Notes under the pieces: model-generated | What the model was told of the DNA's origin: nothing | What the model saw: only the letters and a program-made list of their open reading frames with translations | Databases searched by the model: none | Assembly: GCA_030247855.1 (NCBI GenBank) | Contig: JAPDRN010000087.1 | Location: forward strand, 84,141-148,140 | Direction: 5' to 3' | DNA length: 64,000 bases | DNA from: Knufia peltigerae | Taxonomy: Eukaryota; Ascomycota; Eurotiomycetes; Chaetothyriales; Trichomeriaceae | Shown here: positions 32,692 to 44,308 of the stretch, in pieces | How the letters are laid out: each line of letters begins with the position of its first letter | Position numbering within the stretch: position 1 is the first letter of the stretch | Translations under genes and position numbers: made by a program

Positions 32692-34246
32692 ATTGCAACT
32701 CTGTTGTCATGAAAGAAAGTGTGCTGGCCTCGGTATGGGAATGGATATTGATCCAGTTCTTGAGTGTGTGATATGGAATTCAAGCCACCAACCAGCAGGC
32801 TCCAAACTCCTGTATCTGGTGGAGAGGATTTCTGCAAAATATTCTCAATTAAATGGTCGAAATGTCGAAGTGGCCTTCTGGTAAGGTACCGGAACTGGAT
32901 GTCTGAAGTGAAGCTAAGAAGCACGAGATCCAAGCATGATCGACGTCGGGTTGGTAACAGCAGAAGAGAAACGAGACATTGGAGTTCTTCTTGTACTCCA
33001 TACGAGTACGAGTAGAAAGAAAAGACTGAACAAACCGTTCCTAGATTACTACTTAAGAATATGGCAATATTGCGCTGGGTACATCGGATGGGCACCACTC
33101 GTGGCTCGTAGATGACTTATCTTGTCTCCGAGTGACGGCCGCTTGACGCCACCAGCGGAATGGAAATCGACAAAAGTGCAAAAGGGTCCACACTGGATGA
33201 AAAATAGATACCCTCATCTCGTCCCGGACGAGAAAGAGATCGTCCTGCTGTATGTACGTAGCACAGTATTTTTCTTGCTCCCTGTGTACACTGTACTTTC
33301 ATCTCCACCTTAAGCCACATTCCGCTTGATCTCGACTATTATGTAGTTCTCCTCAGTGCGTTATGCACATTTGGTTGTAGTATGAGGCGGACTATTCACT
33401 GCCCTTCCGCATTGCGGCTCAAGATGTACCATGAGAGTATAGGTAAATAATTACATCAGATTCTACCACATACATACTCTACGGTGAGAAGCGACATGAA
33501 TACAAGTAGTACTCAGATCTCCACAAACAGCGTGCTTTGTTGCAGACTCGAAATTGATTATCAAAGCATTGAAAATCTCGGATCCACTGGTGGTGCGTGT
33601 GGCGGTGGCTGTTGCGGATCCTCTTCCGCCCAGCACGATGGAGATAAAAATACTCGGGACGGAGGAGAACTACCTCAGGGTATGCTTGCCCGAGTTCTCA
33701 GTGGGTGGTGAAGACTCAGCCATACTTGTATAAACCTCTAAAGTGTCTCCGCGGTGCTCTACTAGACCCTGTCTGCTGCGAAATGGAAAGTTCGCTGTGC
33801 GTGTGATCTTTCTCGGCTTCATGCCAGGCTCACGCTCGAGCATAGATGCAGTCTTCGCTGAAGCCGCTGATTGATTGGATAAAACCGGAATGGAAACGTT
33901 CCAGGATTGTCATCACATCGTATTCATTCCGTCTAAACATCATCTGCATGCTCTCGAGCGCTATGCAGACCAAACTACCTCTCAAGGGGACGCTTGGTGA
34001 GAGCAGCCAAATAGCAGTCCGCACTGCGCTGTTTATACCATTTCACGTCTCAAACGCCAGCTCTTTCCAGAATTCAGAGAGTTTTGGACGCTGGTAATCA
34101 ATGCGCTGCAAGAGGAAGAAATGGGTGCTTCGTGAAGACGCGGACAGCGACCTCCGGCTGCGGCCAGGTACAAACCTCTACAAGACCAGCTTGCTAGCGG
34201 TCAACCAAGCGCGAGGAGCTGGCCAGTGAAATATGATCGTACAAGC
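32692..34246. other. Long intergenic region
   Basis: About 1.55 kb. A plus-strand frame of about 70 codons at 33496-33711 contains a short Cys/Gly cluster (ACGGGCCGSS) but lacks any other support, so I do not call it. Nothing else seen. Confidence 0.4.
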
Positions 34247-34876
34247 TCATTCTGAGTCCGAGGCTGACCCTGCACCATCGTCGTCATCGTCTTGATGGGC
34301 ATCGGCATTCTTCAATCCTTCATGAAGTACGTATTCTTCCTTGATCAGAATTCCTCGAAGCTCCTCGGTCCTAGGTGTGCATATCTCGGCAGGCTTTCTT
34401 CCATGGCCATCTTTTACTCTGGGATCGCCTCCAGCTTCAATGAGCATCTTGGCCATTGCTTCTCCTAACTCGACTTCGCGTTCGTTCGCATATCGGACAG
34501 CGCAGTGTATCGGCGTCTCTTTATCTCTCCTCGTGATAGGGTCACACTCAAGGAACTCAATGTTCAATAGCTCGTCCATAACATCATCTGAAATTGTCAG
34601 CTTGAGGAAGCACACGGGGTTGAGGACCGCGCTTACAGGCCCCATAATTTGCGCAGACATGCAATAAATGATTACCCATAGTATCCGTGACGGTGTTGAA
34701 AAAGTCTGCTGTTTGCTCCTTGCTCTTATCCTTCATATCATTTAGGACTTCGTGGAAAAGCTCGACATTATCTCTACGGCATGCTTCGAGTACCTGCTCC
34801 TTATGGGAAGCACCCTAGGCACTGAGTCAGCAGGGTCAGACTATATCATCGTCAAACTCACCTCAACATCAGCCAT
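34247..34876 (-). CDS. Ankyrin-repeat protein (yeast YCR051W-like)
   Basis: Three exons, 34876-34862, 34814-34637, 34587-34247, 177 aa. Exon 1 codes only MADVE. Ankyrin repeats are visible as GNHLLHVCANYGAYDVMDELLNI (about residues 49-71), RDKETPIHCAVRY (about 82-94) and AKMLIEAGGDPRVKDGHGRKPAEIC. The C-terminus is an acidic Asp/Ser tail (DDDDDGAGSASDSE). Both splice junctions restore repeat register, and the GTAAGC donor of intron 2 sits between CANYGA and YDVMDELL. Small soluble ankyrin proteins of this type are conserved in ascomycetes; their role is not established. Divergent from the RNA polymerase III subunit gene. Confidence 0.88.
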
Positions 34877-35489
34877 GGTGAGTGTGAGGCACACCAGCCA
34901 AGGCTATAGCAGAGGAAAATGCCTCAGGTTGTGCCTCCCCGTGCTATGGAGCAGGCAGATGTGAATTGAGCGCAGTCGGTGTGACTTCAACCAAGAGAAG
35001 AATGAAGTTGCTGAAGCCTCGAACAGAATGAACGTTCGGAAACTAAATGGGTATTCTTTTGGCGTAGAATTAAGTTGTTCGTGGATGCTGGAGAGGGTAG
35101 GGTCGTCGAGTGTCTTACCGCAGTCGTTGTTACTTGGAGAGTACCGTACGCCGCACGGGTACGGAGTAGTGTTCTTCTCGTTTGGACCCCCCTGTTCATG
35201 CCAAGTTCAGCCTCGACTTTGGGCTGCACTTTCTCCGAGCCTTATCAGATCCGATCCGAGGTTTTCCCGCCTAAATTCATCAACAGGTCCTTCCATTAAA
35301 TGTCTGCGCGTGGTATGTGGTTATGTCTAATCTACCTAGGTAGCTACAGAAGAGATTGTGGTTCTTTTCGATACAGGAGGCTACTTGAATGTATGTGCGC
35401 CTCCGGCGCTTTGCAACGACACAATGCCTCCCACATGTTGGTCTCCTCAGTAAACTGAACCATGGATGCGGTTGACTGAACATGAACAG
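34877..35489. other. Divergent intergenic region and probable first exon of the Pol III subunit gene
   Basis: Holds the TACGGAGTA motif at 35160-35168 and a CTACCTAGG motif at 35332-35340. The missing first exon of the RPC11-like gene must lie in the last 200 bases; an ATG at 35318 with donor after 35394 is in phase but gives an atypical N-terminus. Confidence 0.4.
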
Positions 35490-35927
35490 ACTGCCCAAAT
35501 TGCTCCAACAGTCTCACCATCGCACGGGTGACGCCTCGGGACGATAGGATCGAACGAAATGCCTTTACCTGCAGAACGTGTCCTTATCAATTCGTTCTTG
35601 ATAAGCACTACACAGACAAATATCCCATGAAAAAGAAGCAAAAGGACGATGTTCTAGGCGAGGAGCAGTCGGATCTTCCAATTAACGAAGGTGTGTTTAC
35701 ATGCCTTCAAGGTCAAGCGATCAAGAATACTGAATTGCGAAAGTGCCTGGTGGCTGTCCCAATGAAAAGTGCGAGTCGAAGAAGGCATACTTCTATCAGC
35801 TGCAAACAAGGAGCGCAGACGAGCCTCCCACTTCTTTTTTTAAGGTACGACTTGGGTTGGGCGATTTTGTGCAGCCGCTAATATCCTACAGTGCATCGAA
35901 TGTGGCAAGCAATGGAGAGAATACTAG
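35490..35927 (+). CDS. RPC11: RNA polymerase III subunit C11 (TFIIS-like), first exon unresolved
   Basis: Small two-ribbon subunit that gives RNA polymerase III its RNA-cleavage and termination function. Exons 35490-35690, 35744-35844, 35892-35927 after an acceptor AG at 35488-35489. N-terminal zinc ribbon: CPNC then CRTCPYQFVLDKHY. Linker KKKQKDDVLG. C-terminal TFIIS-type ribbon: CPNEKCESKKAYFYQLQTRSADEPPTSFFK then CIECGKQWREY, including the catalytic acidic pair in RSADEP. All eight zinc cysteines are present. The usual start (MLLF-CP in relatives) is not seen. ATG 35432 gives MLVSS, but its donor puts the next exon out of phase by one. So either a short exon further upstream is used, or a base is wrong. 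Confidence 0.87.
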
Positions 35928-36646
35928 GTACAGGTTCAGCTCTTGGGTACCGATCAACACTCGCCTTCCATGCTCCTTGTACAAGACGCTTGAACGATAG
36001 AACAAACTTGCCACAAACACCTGCGCAATGGCGGCAGTGGCATTTTGATCGATTTTACACAGCGGCCGCCCCCGGGACATTGCAGCCTGGGACATATCAA
36101 CTCGTGGACCATTGTTCATGGAAATGAAAAGACTTCATGTACAGCAAGAGAAGCCCCATCCCGACTCGAGGGCGGAGTACTACAGCACTAACACTCACCA
36201 TGGCCATAACTCTTTCTTGACAGTAGGACGGCGTCGCCGTGGACAGCTTGCCGCAGGTGGGTGGGTACCAGTATCGTCAAGTAGGGCCTACGATAGTTGT
36301 AACAGTCCATAATAATTGCTGCGTTCAAAGCAACCTCGAAGGAGAAAATTGTATCTGCTCCAGTATTTACAAAAGCCCAATTGGCCAGCCGAACGTGAGG
36401 CAAAAAGATTGATATGCGAGTCCAAAAGAGACGTAAAAGTCGTCACCAATCATACTCGGACTGAATGGGAAAAAGGCGGCATGGTGGGGTTGAGCGTAGC
36501 AGAAAAAAATAGCTGCCACAGTGACCAGAACTGAGCTGGCTGACGATGATTCACACCAACTAGCGCCAAGCCCTGTCTTTGGGCCGCAGGCTACAAAATC
36601 TGCGCACACTCCTCTACAACTCTTCCTCCCTCCTCTTCGTCGCTCA
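35928..36646. other. Intergenic, upstream of EF-1alpha
   Basis: No gene. The last 60 bases before 36647 are strongly pyrimidine-rich, as in promoters of highly expressed fungal genes. Confidence 0.45.
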
Positions 36647-36701
36647 GTGAGTCCCTCACACCCCTCTACTTCTTCCGCCATCAAAACTAATCATCACACA
36701 G
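36647..36701 (+). other. Predicted 5'-UTR intron of EF-1alpha
   Basis: GTGAGT donor, CTAAT branch at about 36687-36691 and ACACAG acceptor, 55 nt, about 110 bases before the start codon. Leader introns are common in fungal EF-1alpha genes; prediction only. Confidence 0.6.
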
Positions 36702-36813
36702 CACCTCTACGCAAGCCGTGGTATCTGAGCATCGCACGCGAACTCTTCTAGTATCTGCCACAGGACTACAAGACTTCTTAAAACTCACATCACAATTCAA
36801 AACAACCGCCACC

Positions 36814-38526
<1,713 letters not shown>

Positions 38527-39340
38527 ACGTCTGCAAGAATCTTCGGAAATGGTTACTTCTGATATGGGGTTTGTTAACTCGTAACTCTTTTGTTGCCATG
38601 ATCCAATTTTTCTGCCATGTCTTTTTTTTCGTCAGCGTTCAATCACCAACGTACTTGCTCCATTAAGGACAAGTGCTCAAAATTCAGTGTCGAATTCAAG
38701 ATTTGATAGACAAGATTTCATGTCCTTCATGGGCTATCAAGTTAGCTTTTCAATAATGCAACAGGACATGGATGCCATTCAGTTTTTCCACTTTCTTGTT
38801 CTTCCGTAGCGTGTAGAAAATGCTCATGTAGTAAGGTCCCATGTTACCAGGTAATCATGTATTCGTCCGCTTAGCATGTAATCCCTTGTAATCTGATGCG
38901 TGCGTCCGTTGCTTAGCCAGTCCGTCCGGCACCCTCTGGGTAATACAACTTCAGCGCGGTATGTGAGATGGAGAACCAGCGTGTCACGACGATTTGACGA
39001 TGGGAATCACGCACGAGGCTACCAATATCACTGGAGTGCTCCCCAATTGTCATTCCTTGATATCAACACGAGTGAAATGGTGGCCGACAAACTTCAAGAT
39101 GACGAGCACCGAGACACCAACAAGGACAATAATAACAACTAGTTTATTGGTCTCTTGGTCGTGTGCCCTTTGTAAAGATATCTCTACTACGAGTATGGCG
39201 AGTGAGATTGGTAGCCTCGTGCGTAATGCAGAGGTGGGTGTGCGTGATACCCATGGTCAAATCATCGGAGTTATATATATATATTCGTGTCTAATGAGAC
39301 AAGCTTCGACTTGTATTTGTCAAACGCTGGACACCATCCT
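38527..39340. other. Intergenic with a 43-bp dispersed repeat
   Basis: 3' flanks of EF-1alpha and the SDR gene. Contains one copy of a repeat shared with 56337-56379 and a short TA run at 39275-39285. Confidence 0.5.
39212..39254 (+). repeat. Dispersed 43-bp repeat, copy A
   Basis: Matches 56337-56379 at 38 of 43 positions without gaps. Core: GTGCGTAATGCAGAG, then TGGGTGTGCGT, then ATACC. Confidence 0.8.
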
Positions 39341-40348
39341 TTACCAGCACGTGTAACCCCCATCGACAATCTGTCGACGAGTTTAAATTAGAACACTTTC
39401 TCTTCTCCCTTCTCCTAACAAAGTACTCGAGGGGATTCGCATTTGGAGGAAACTTACCACGTCCGACCCGTTCAGGTAACTCGAAGCGTCACTCGCCATC
39501 CACACGATGGTCCCCCTGAGTTCATGTGGCTCGGCCATCCTCCCCATCGGAATGTCCTTTTCCCACGAGCCGACCAGTTCCTTCCCTTCGTGCTCCAGCA
39601 GGCCCTTGATCAGGTCGGTCCTCATGTAACCGGGGCTCAAACTGTTGACCCTGATGCCCCTGGGTCCCCATTCCGTCGCGAGGCTCTTCGCCAAAGATCG
39701 GATGGACCCCTTGGAAGCATTGTAGGCTGCCTGCTTCTGTGGACGCACGCAGATGGTCGCCGACATGCTGGCGATGAGGACGATGGAACCCCGGATGTTG
39801 TGCTGGAGCATGTGTTTGCCGGCCTCCCGGGCAAACAGCCAGCTCCCGTCGACGTTGATGTCCATCATCTTCCGCCAGCGGGCGTACTCGTAGTTCTCGG
39901 CCTCGACGTTGTCCACGATGCCCGCGGCCGTGACGAGCACGTCGACTTTGCCAAAGTCTTGAACGATCTGGGCCCACGTGCTTGTCACGTCGTTCTCGAT
40001 CGTCGCGTTGCACTGGTAGGCTCGAAGTTCGGGGGCAGGATCTCCGGGGTATGCATCCCTGACTTGGTTTGTTATTGACGAGATGGAATCTTCGCAGTCT
40101 TTGATGGCCAGGTCGATGCACGCCCCCCGGGCGCCGCTGAGGGCGAATGCCGTCAGAAACTCCTTTCCCAGCCCTCGCGCTGAACCGGTCACCACACAGG
40201 TCTTGTTTTCGAGGGAGAACGAAGGCAAAGTCCTCAGAGAGCGGCTGCTTGTCCAGAAAGGTTTGAGGCTGTGGTGTTTGGCGGTGAGTGACCAGCGAGG
40301 AGCAGCAGCCGGACGGCGAAGAGGAAGAAGAAGAAACCCTGGAAACAT
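39341..40348 (-). CDS. Short-chain dehydrogenase/reductase, probably mitochondrial
   Basis: Two exons, 40348-39458 and 39370-39341, 306 aa. NAD(P)-binding motif TGSARGLG at 54-61, NNAG-equivalent as VTAAGIVD, catalytic Ser in LIASMSAT, Tyr-x3-Lys in AAYNASKGS, and SPGYMRTDL after strand 6. The small last exon supplies the standard C-terminus IVDGGYTCW; without it the frame runs into unrelated sequence. An Arg/Ser/Pro-rich, acid-free N-terminus of about 45 residues suggests a mitochondrial presequence. Closest in style to sorbose reductase/arabinitol dehydrogenase-type SDRs; substrate unknown. ATG at 40348 is the first in frame. Divergent from the annexin gene. Confidence 0.92.
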
Positions 40349-41101
40349 GTCGAAGGGGGAATTTGCACCGCAAGGATGGATCCTTGACACAGAAGTACGA
40401 TCGGAAAAAGACAAACAATATCAACTTACCTGAGTATTTTGCTGGCAGTCCACAGAACGTCGAAGGACAAGAGTTGTTGGAACCTCGTTACGACCTTTTG
40501 TACCGCAAGGACCAAGACCCTCGTCCTGTTGTGACACCGTCCCACGGTCCAGGTGCCAGTGTGTGCCAATGCTTACCCTTTCCTTGTCCGGACCATGTTG
40601 TGCCGCTTGAGGGGGGAGCTGTCTAGGTTCAATACGAGGGCCACGATGGGAGGATAAGAGTGTACATGGGTTCATCTTCGCAGTCTCTGCGGGGTGAAGC
40701 TTAGCGGGTTCTGCGGGTTACTGACTGACTGGCTGACTTACCCACCTAATAAAGGATAGTAGGGATACAGTACGGAGTACGAATGTCTTTTACTGCCCCT
40801 CTCTAATTTATCCTCTTGGGTTTCCGCGCATGCAGCCCTAATGCAATGCCTGCAGCCTTAGCTTTGGGGCTGCTTTTCGTGCCCCCTACGAAAGACGGCC
40901 GACATGCGGTTTCAGCTCAAAGTAAGTGTACTTGCAGCCACCAGAGGAAACCCAATCTCCGGGGGGTCTTCCTGTGCGGCTGATGAGTTTTGTAGTACGT
41001 GGTGATCTTTCGTTCTTCCTTCTTTTCCCATTGAATGCTCTCCCCGATCGACTTGATGCAGTGACGCACCCGAACACGCGCAAAACTTGAGAACAACCAA
41101 A
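40349..41101. promoter_or_regulatory. Divergent promoter region (SDR / annexin)
   Basis: 753 bp between two outward-facing genes; one TACGGAGTA motif at 40771-40779. No gene seen. Confidence 0.4.
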
Positions 41102-43558
41102 ATGTCGTCAATGTTAGAAGTTCGCGACCAGCGCCGGTCCAGGTCGAAATCTCCTGGCGGGCGGGACAGGGACAGGTCAAGATCTCACTCGCGCGACAAC
41201 CGCGACCGCGGGACGGACGAGCGAAGTGAATACGGCAGACGCTCGAGCAGCAAGTACGAAGTGGATGAATCGGACGACGGCGGTAGTCGCAGGTATACCG
41301 AGACAAAAAGGACGTCCAGTAAGAAATACTACGAAGAAGACGCATCAGAAGACGACGACCGGCGCAGGCGCACAAGGTCAAAGAAGAAGTACGCCGATGA
41401 TGATAGCGACGAAGAAAGCAAATATCGTTCGTCGAGGTCTACACAAGAGTACCGAAGGCGGGAAATTTCTGTGTCGGATGATGACAGAGGGTACACGAGG
41501 CCGAAGAAGAAGTCAGACAGTGACTCGGATAGACGCAGAGAGAGGGACAACAGGAAGAGCAGCAAGAGATACGATGATTCAGATGGGAGTGAGCATGACG
41601 GTTCCCGGCGAGAGTCCACCAAGCGCAGTTCGCGCGTCGAATATGCTGAGGCGAGACCTCGCGAATCCCGTCACTCGAGCTACAACGGCGCAGAGACACG
41701 CTACACGGCCCCGGAGGCACCGCCACCTTCGAATCAGCGATATGCGTCCAACGGCCAACGGTATGCGGAAGTCGACCAGTACAAATACGCTCAGCCGAGT
41801 GATTACACCTCGAGAAAACCCGAATATGAGCGCTCCCGACTGTCGGACAGCAAACGCGGAGGAGGAGATGGTTTTGAAATCGACAAGCATGACAAGAGAT
41901 ACCGCGAGGACAGATACGAAGCTCGAGAATCCAAGGAAAAGAGATATTATGACGACAGATATGAGACTCGTGAGCCGAAAGACAAAAAGTATCACAATGA
42001 CCGTTATACCGCCTCATCAGACAACGTGACCAAAAGGATGTCTTCTTTGGCCGTAGGGGGTGGTGCGGCCACTCTTGGAGTCGCGGGAATGGCTGCTGCA
42101 CATGCTGCTGGTTCCAAACCACCTGCGTCGCCTCTACTAGAAGCGTACAAGGGCACCTATCAATCGATTTCGCCCATGCCATCGGCGCTGGTTCTTGCAA
42201 ACCACAAAGACGATTCGGATCTGTCCGACCTCGATCTGGATCTGGACGGCGATTCTGATGATGACGACCCCAATGTTGATCTGAAACGAAAGATTCGCAA
42301 ACTGGAAAGAGAAAAAGAAAAGTACTCTCGAGAGCACAGTAGTAGAAAGAGTGCCACAAGCCTGAGCACCATGACAGAGATACGTCCCCGACGGTCGTCC
42401 AACCTTGAGTCTCCGCGGGAAAGCACCATGATAGAGATCACTCCTGGCGGCAGGCGAGAACGCTCTAGCTCCAACGTGAGTATTCTTTCCACAGGCGGCG
42501 GCCATGGGAAGAAGAAATCGGTCTCGTTTTACGATCCAGTCGACGACGCCAAACGCATCGCCGCAGCGTTAGCTGGCACGCGTAGCGCACCCGATCCCCG
42601 ACCGCTGGTCCAGATCCTGCCGTATTTGTCCACAGACGATCTCCTGGCTTTGCGCGCCGAGTATAAAAAACTCGTCAAAGTGAATGGCCAAGGCATAAAC
42701 ATATGCAAGCACGTCAAGTCGCGATTACCTGGCAATCTGGGCAAAGCGTGCTATGCGACCGCCCTCGGTCGTTGGGAAAGCGAGGCGTACTGGGCGAACT
42801 CGTGGTACCAAGGCGGCGCGTCACGGAGGGAGCTCCTGATTGAAAGTTTGATGGGCCGATCCAACAGCGACATTCGCGAAATCAAAAACTGTTTCAAGGA
42901 CAAGAAGTATTCGAACGACCTCGAGAAATGTATCCGGACCGAATTGAAGGCCGACAAGTTCCGCATGGCGATTCTTCTCGCCCTCGAAGAGCGTCGCATG
43001 CCCGAATCCAGCCCGCTCGACATAAAACTGATCCGGAACGATGTTCAGGCCCTGGCACATGCGTTGGATTCCGCGGGTGGTGAGTCGGACCTGATCCGAA
43101 TCATCGTCGTGCGTAGCGACGCGCACCTTCGCGAAGTTCTTCGCCTGTTCGAACGGACCTACCGCGTCAACTTTGCCCGCGAGATGATCACCAAGTCGCG
43201 CAACCTGGTGGGAGAGACTTTGGCGCACGTTTTGAACGGCGCCCTGAATCGACCCATGCGGGACGCGCTGCTGCTCCACCAGGCCATCAGCGAGACGGCC
43301 CCGGGCAAGGAAAGGACCGAATTGTTGATCTCGAGGTTGGTGAGGATGCACTGGGAACCAAAACACCTCGAAAAGGTCAAGTCGGTGTACCGGGAAAGGT
43401 ACGGGCACAGCGTCGAGGAAGCCATCAGGCATGAAGTGTGGGCTCAGATGAAGACCCAAGAGGGACGGATCTGTGCCGAGTTTTGTGGTGCCCTCGTCGA
43501 GAGTAGTGCTTTTGAGAGGAGGGGTGTAGGTGATATGCCTGTTGAGATTATACGATAG
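41102..43558 (+). CDS. Annexin-like protein with long Arg/Ser-rich N-terminal extension
   Basis: Intronless, 818 aa, start at the first ATG (41102). Residues 1 to about 320 are a highly charged R/S/D/Y/K-rich region with recurring YxDDRYE and KRYYDDRYETRE units. A short Ala/Gly-rich hydrophobic stretch follows (about 322-340, GGGAATLGVAGMAAAHAAG), then an acidic DLDLDLDGDSDDDD patch and a coiled-coil-like segment. The C-terminal 340 residues are annexin-type helical repeats: DAKRIAAALAG, LVQILPYLSTDDLLALRAEYKKL, LPGNLGKACYATALGRWESEAYW, LIESLMGRSNSDIREIKNCFKDKKYSNDLEKCI, and later ARVMITK/LHQAISE-like repeats. Classical type II calcium loops (GxGT-38-D/E) are not obvious, so membrane binding may be calcium-independent. 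This matches the long fungal annexins such as A. fumigatus AnxC4; role unknown. Confidence 0.85.
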   Translation: MSSMLEVRDQRRSRSKSPGGRDRDRSRSHSRDNRDRGTDERSEYGRRSSSKYEVDESDDGGSRRYTETKRTSSKKYYEEDASEDDDRRRRTRSKKKYADDDSDEESKYRSSRSTQEYRRREISVSDDDRGYTRPKKKSDSDSDRRRERDNRKSSKRYDDSDGSEHDGSRRESTKRSSRVEYAEARPRESRHSSYNGAETRYTAPEAPPPSNQRYASNGQRYAEVDQYKYAQPSDYTSRKPEYERSRLSDSKRGGGDGFEIDKHDKRYREDRYEARESKEKRYYDDRYETREPKDKKYHNDRYTASSDNVTKRMSSLAVGGGAATLGVAGMAAAHAAGSKPPASPLLEAYKGTYQSISPMPSALVLANHKDDSDLSDLDLDLDGDSDDDDPNVDLKRKIRKLEREKEKYSREHSSRKSATSLSTMTEIRPRRSSNLESPRESTMIEITPGGRRERSSSNVSILSTGGGHGKKKSVSFYDPVDDAKRIAAALAGTRSAPDPRPLVQILPYLSTDDLLALRAEYKKLVKVNGQGINICKHVKSRLPGNLGKACYATALGRWESEAYWANSWYQGGASRRELLIESLMGRSNSDIREIKNCFKDKKYSNDLEKCIRTELKADKFRMAILLALEERRMPESSPLDIKLIRNDVQALAHALDSAGGESDLIRIIVVRSDAHLREVLRLFERTYRVNFAREMITKSRNLVGETLAHVLNGALNRPMRDALLLHQAISETAPGKERTELLISRLVRMHWEPKHLEKVKSVYRERYGHSVEEAIRHEVWAQMKTQEGRICAEFCGALVESSAFERRGVGDMPVEIIR

Positions 43559-43736
43559 ATCAGGACAGTGGGTAGGTCGGCGGGTACCAGTAGTGTGGTA
43601 CGCTGTCCGTTGAATAGGGCCAAAGCAGCAAAGCATCAAACATTTCTATCTGGATAACGAATATACTCTAGAGGAATCAACCAAGAAGGGCCATACATTC
43701 GTACTCTTTGTCTCGTCCAAGTCATCGCTTCTCGGA

Positions 43737-44300
43737 TCAATCGTCGGGCATGCCGCTGTCGTCGGAAAAAGTAATGTCAGGAATGGGAATCGCCCTGATC
43801 AACTCGAGAGCATGCAATGTCGAAATGCGATGGGACGGCGAGAGTCTTGTCAGTCCTTGAATTATCGGAAGCAAAGCCTTCAACTCCGGTTCGAGGACGG
43901 GCACATGTTTTTCAATCTGCCTCTCCAGCCGATATTCCAGCTTGCCTGGTTCCCATTTCCATTTCTCGGGGCCGCCAGCATCGCCACCGCCCTTTCTGGC
44001 CGCGGCTGCTTCTTCTTCTTCATCAGAGCTCATTTCCTTCCACTTTGACTGAGTGAGAGTGAGAGAGAGAGAGAGGAAAAAGAAATCCTGAGGCAAACAA
44101 TTACATGGTTGTTGATAACTCGCGAAGCCTGTTTCCTTGTCCAGTTCCTACTCTTCGACTTATTTACCTATTTTCATCAAACGGATCCTGATAAGCATAC
44201 ATGCCCACACCTCGATATTCCTTTCAAAAGAAGAAAGAAGAACCTTTCCCATAGGACGGACCATCCCTTGACATCGGCACTACCACCCCAGCAGCAGCAG
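43737..44300 (-). pseudogene. Protein-kinase-like C-terminal relic
   Basis: A frame from ATG 44033 to 43737 (98 aa) ends with GKLEYRLERQIEKHVP and LLPIIQGLTRLSPSHRISTLHALELI, resembling the last helices of eukaryotic protein kinases (the P..R of subdomain XI). A strong polypyrimidine 3' splice site (CTCTCTC...CACTCAG) precedes TCAAAGTGGAAGG at 44050, so earlier exons are expected. Upstream minus-strand sequence (44300-44140) holds kinase-like scraps in different frames (IEVWACMLI; GMYAYQDPFDEN) followed by a GTAAAT donor, but no phase joins them without a stop. The neighbouring gene ends at 44309, leaving no room for the kinase body. Best read as a decayed gene end; a small real gene is the alternative. 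Confidence 0.4.
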
Positions 44301-44308
44301 CTGCTGCA

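Noticed and set aside
33496..33711. Possible small Cys/Gly protein (metallothionein-like ACGGGCCGSS)
   Set aside because: Only one short Cys cluster, no regular Cys-x-Cys pattern, and no other support for coding.
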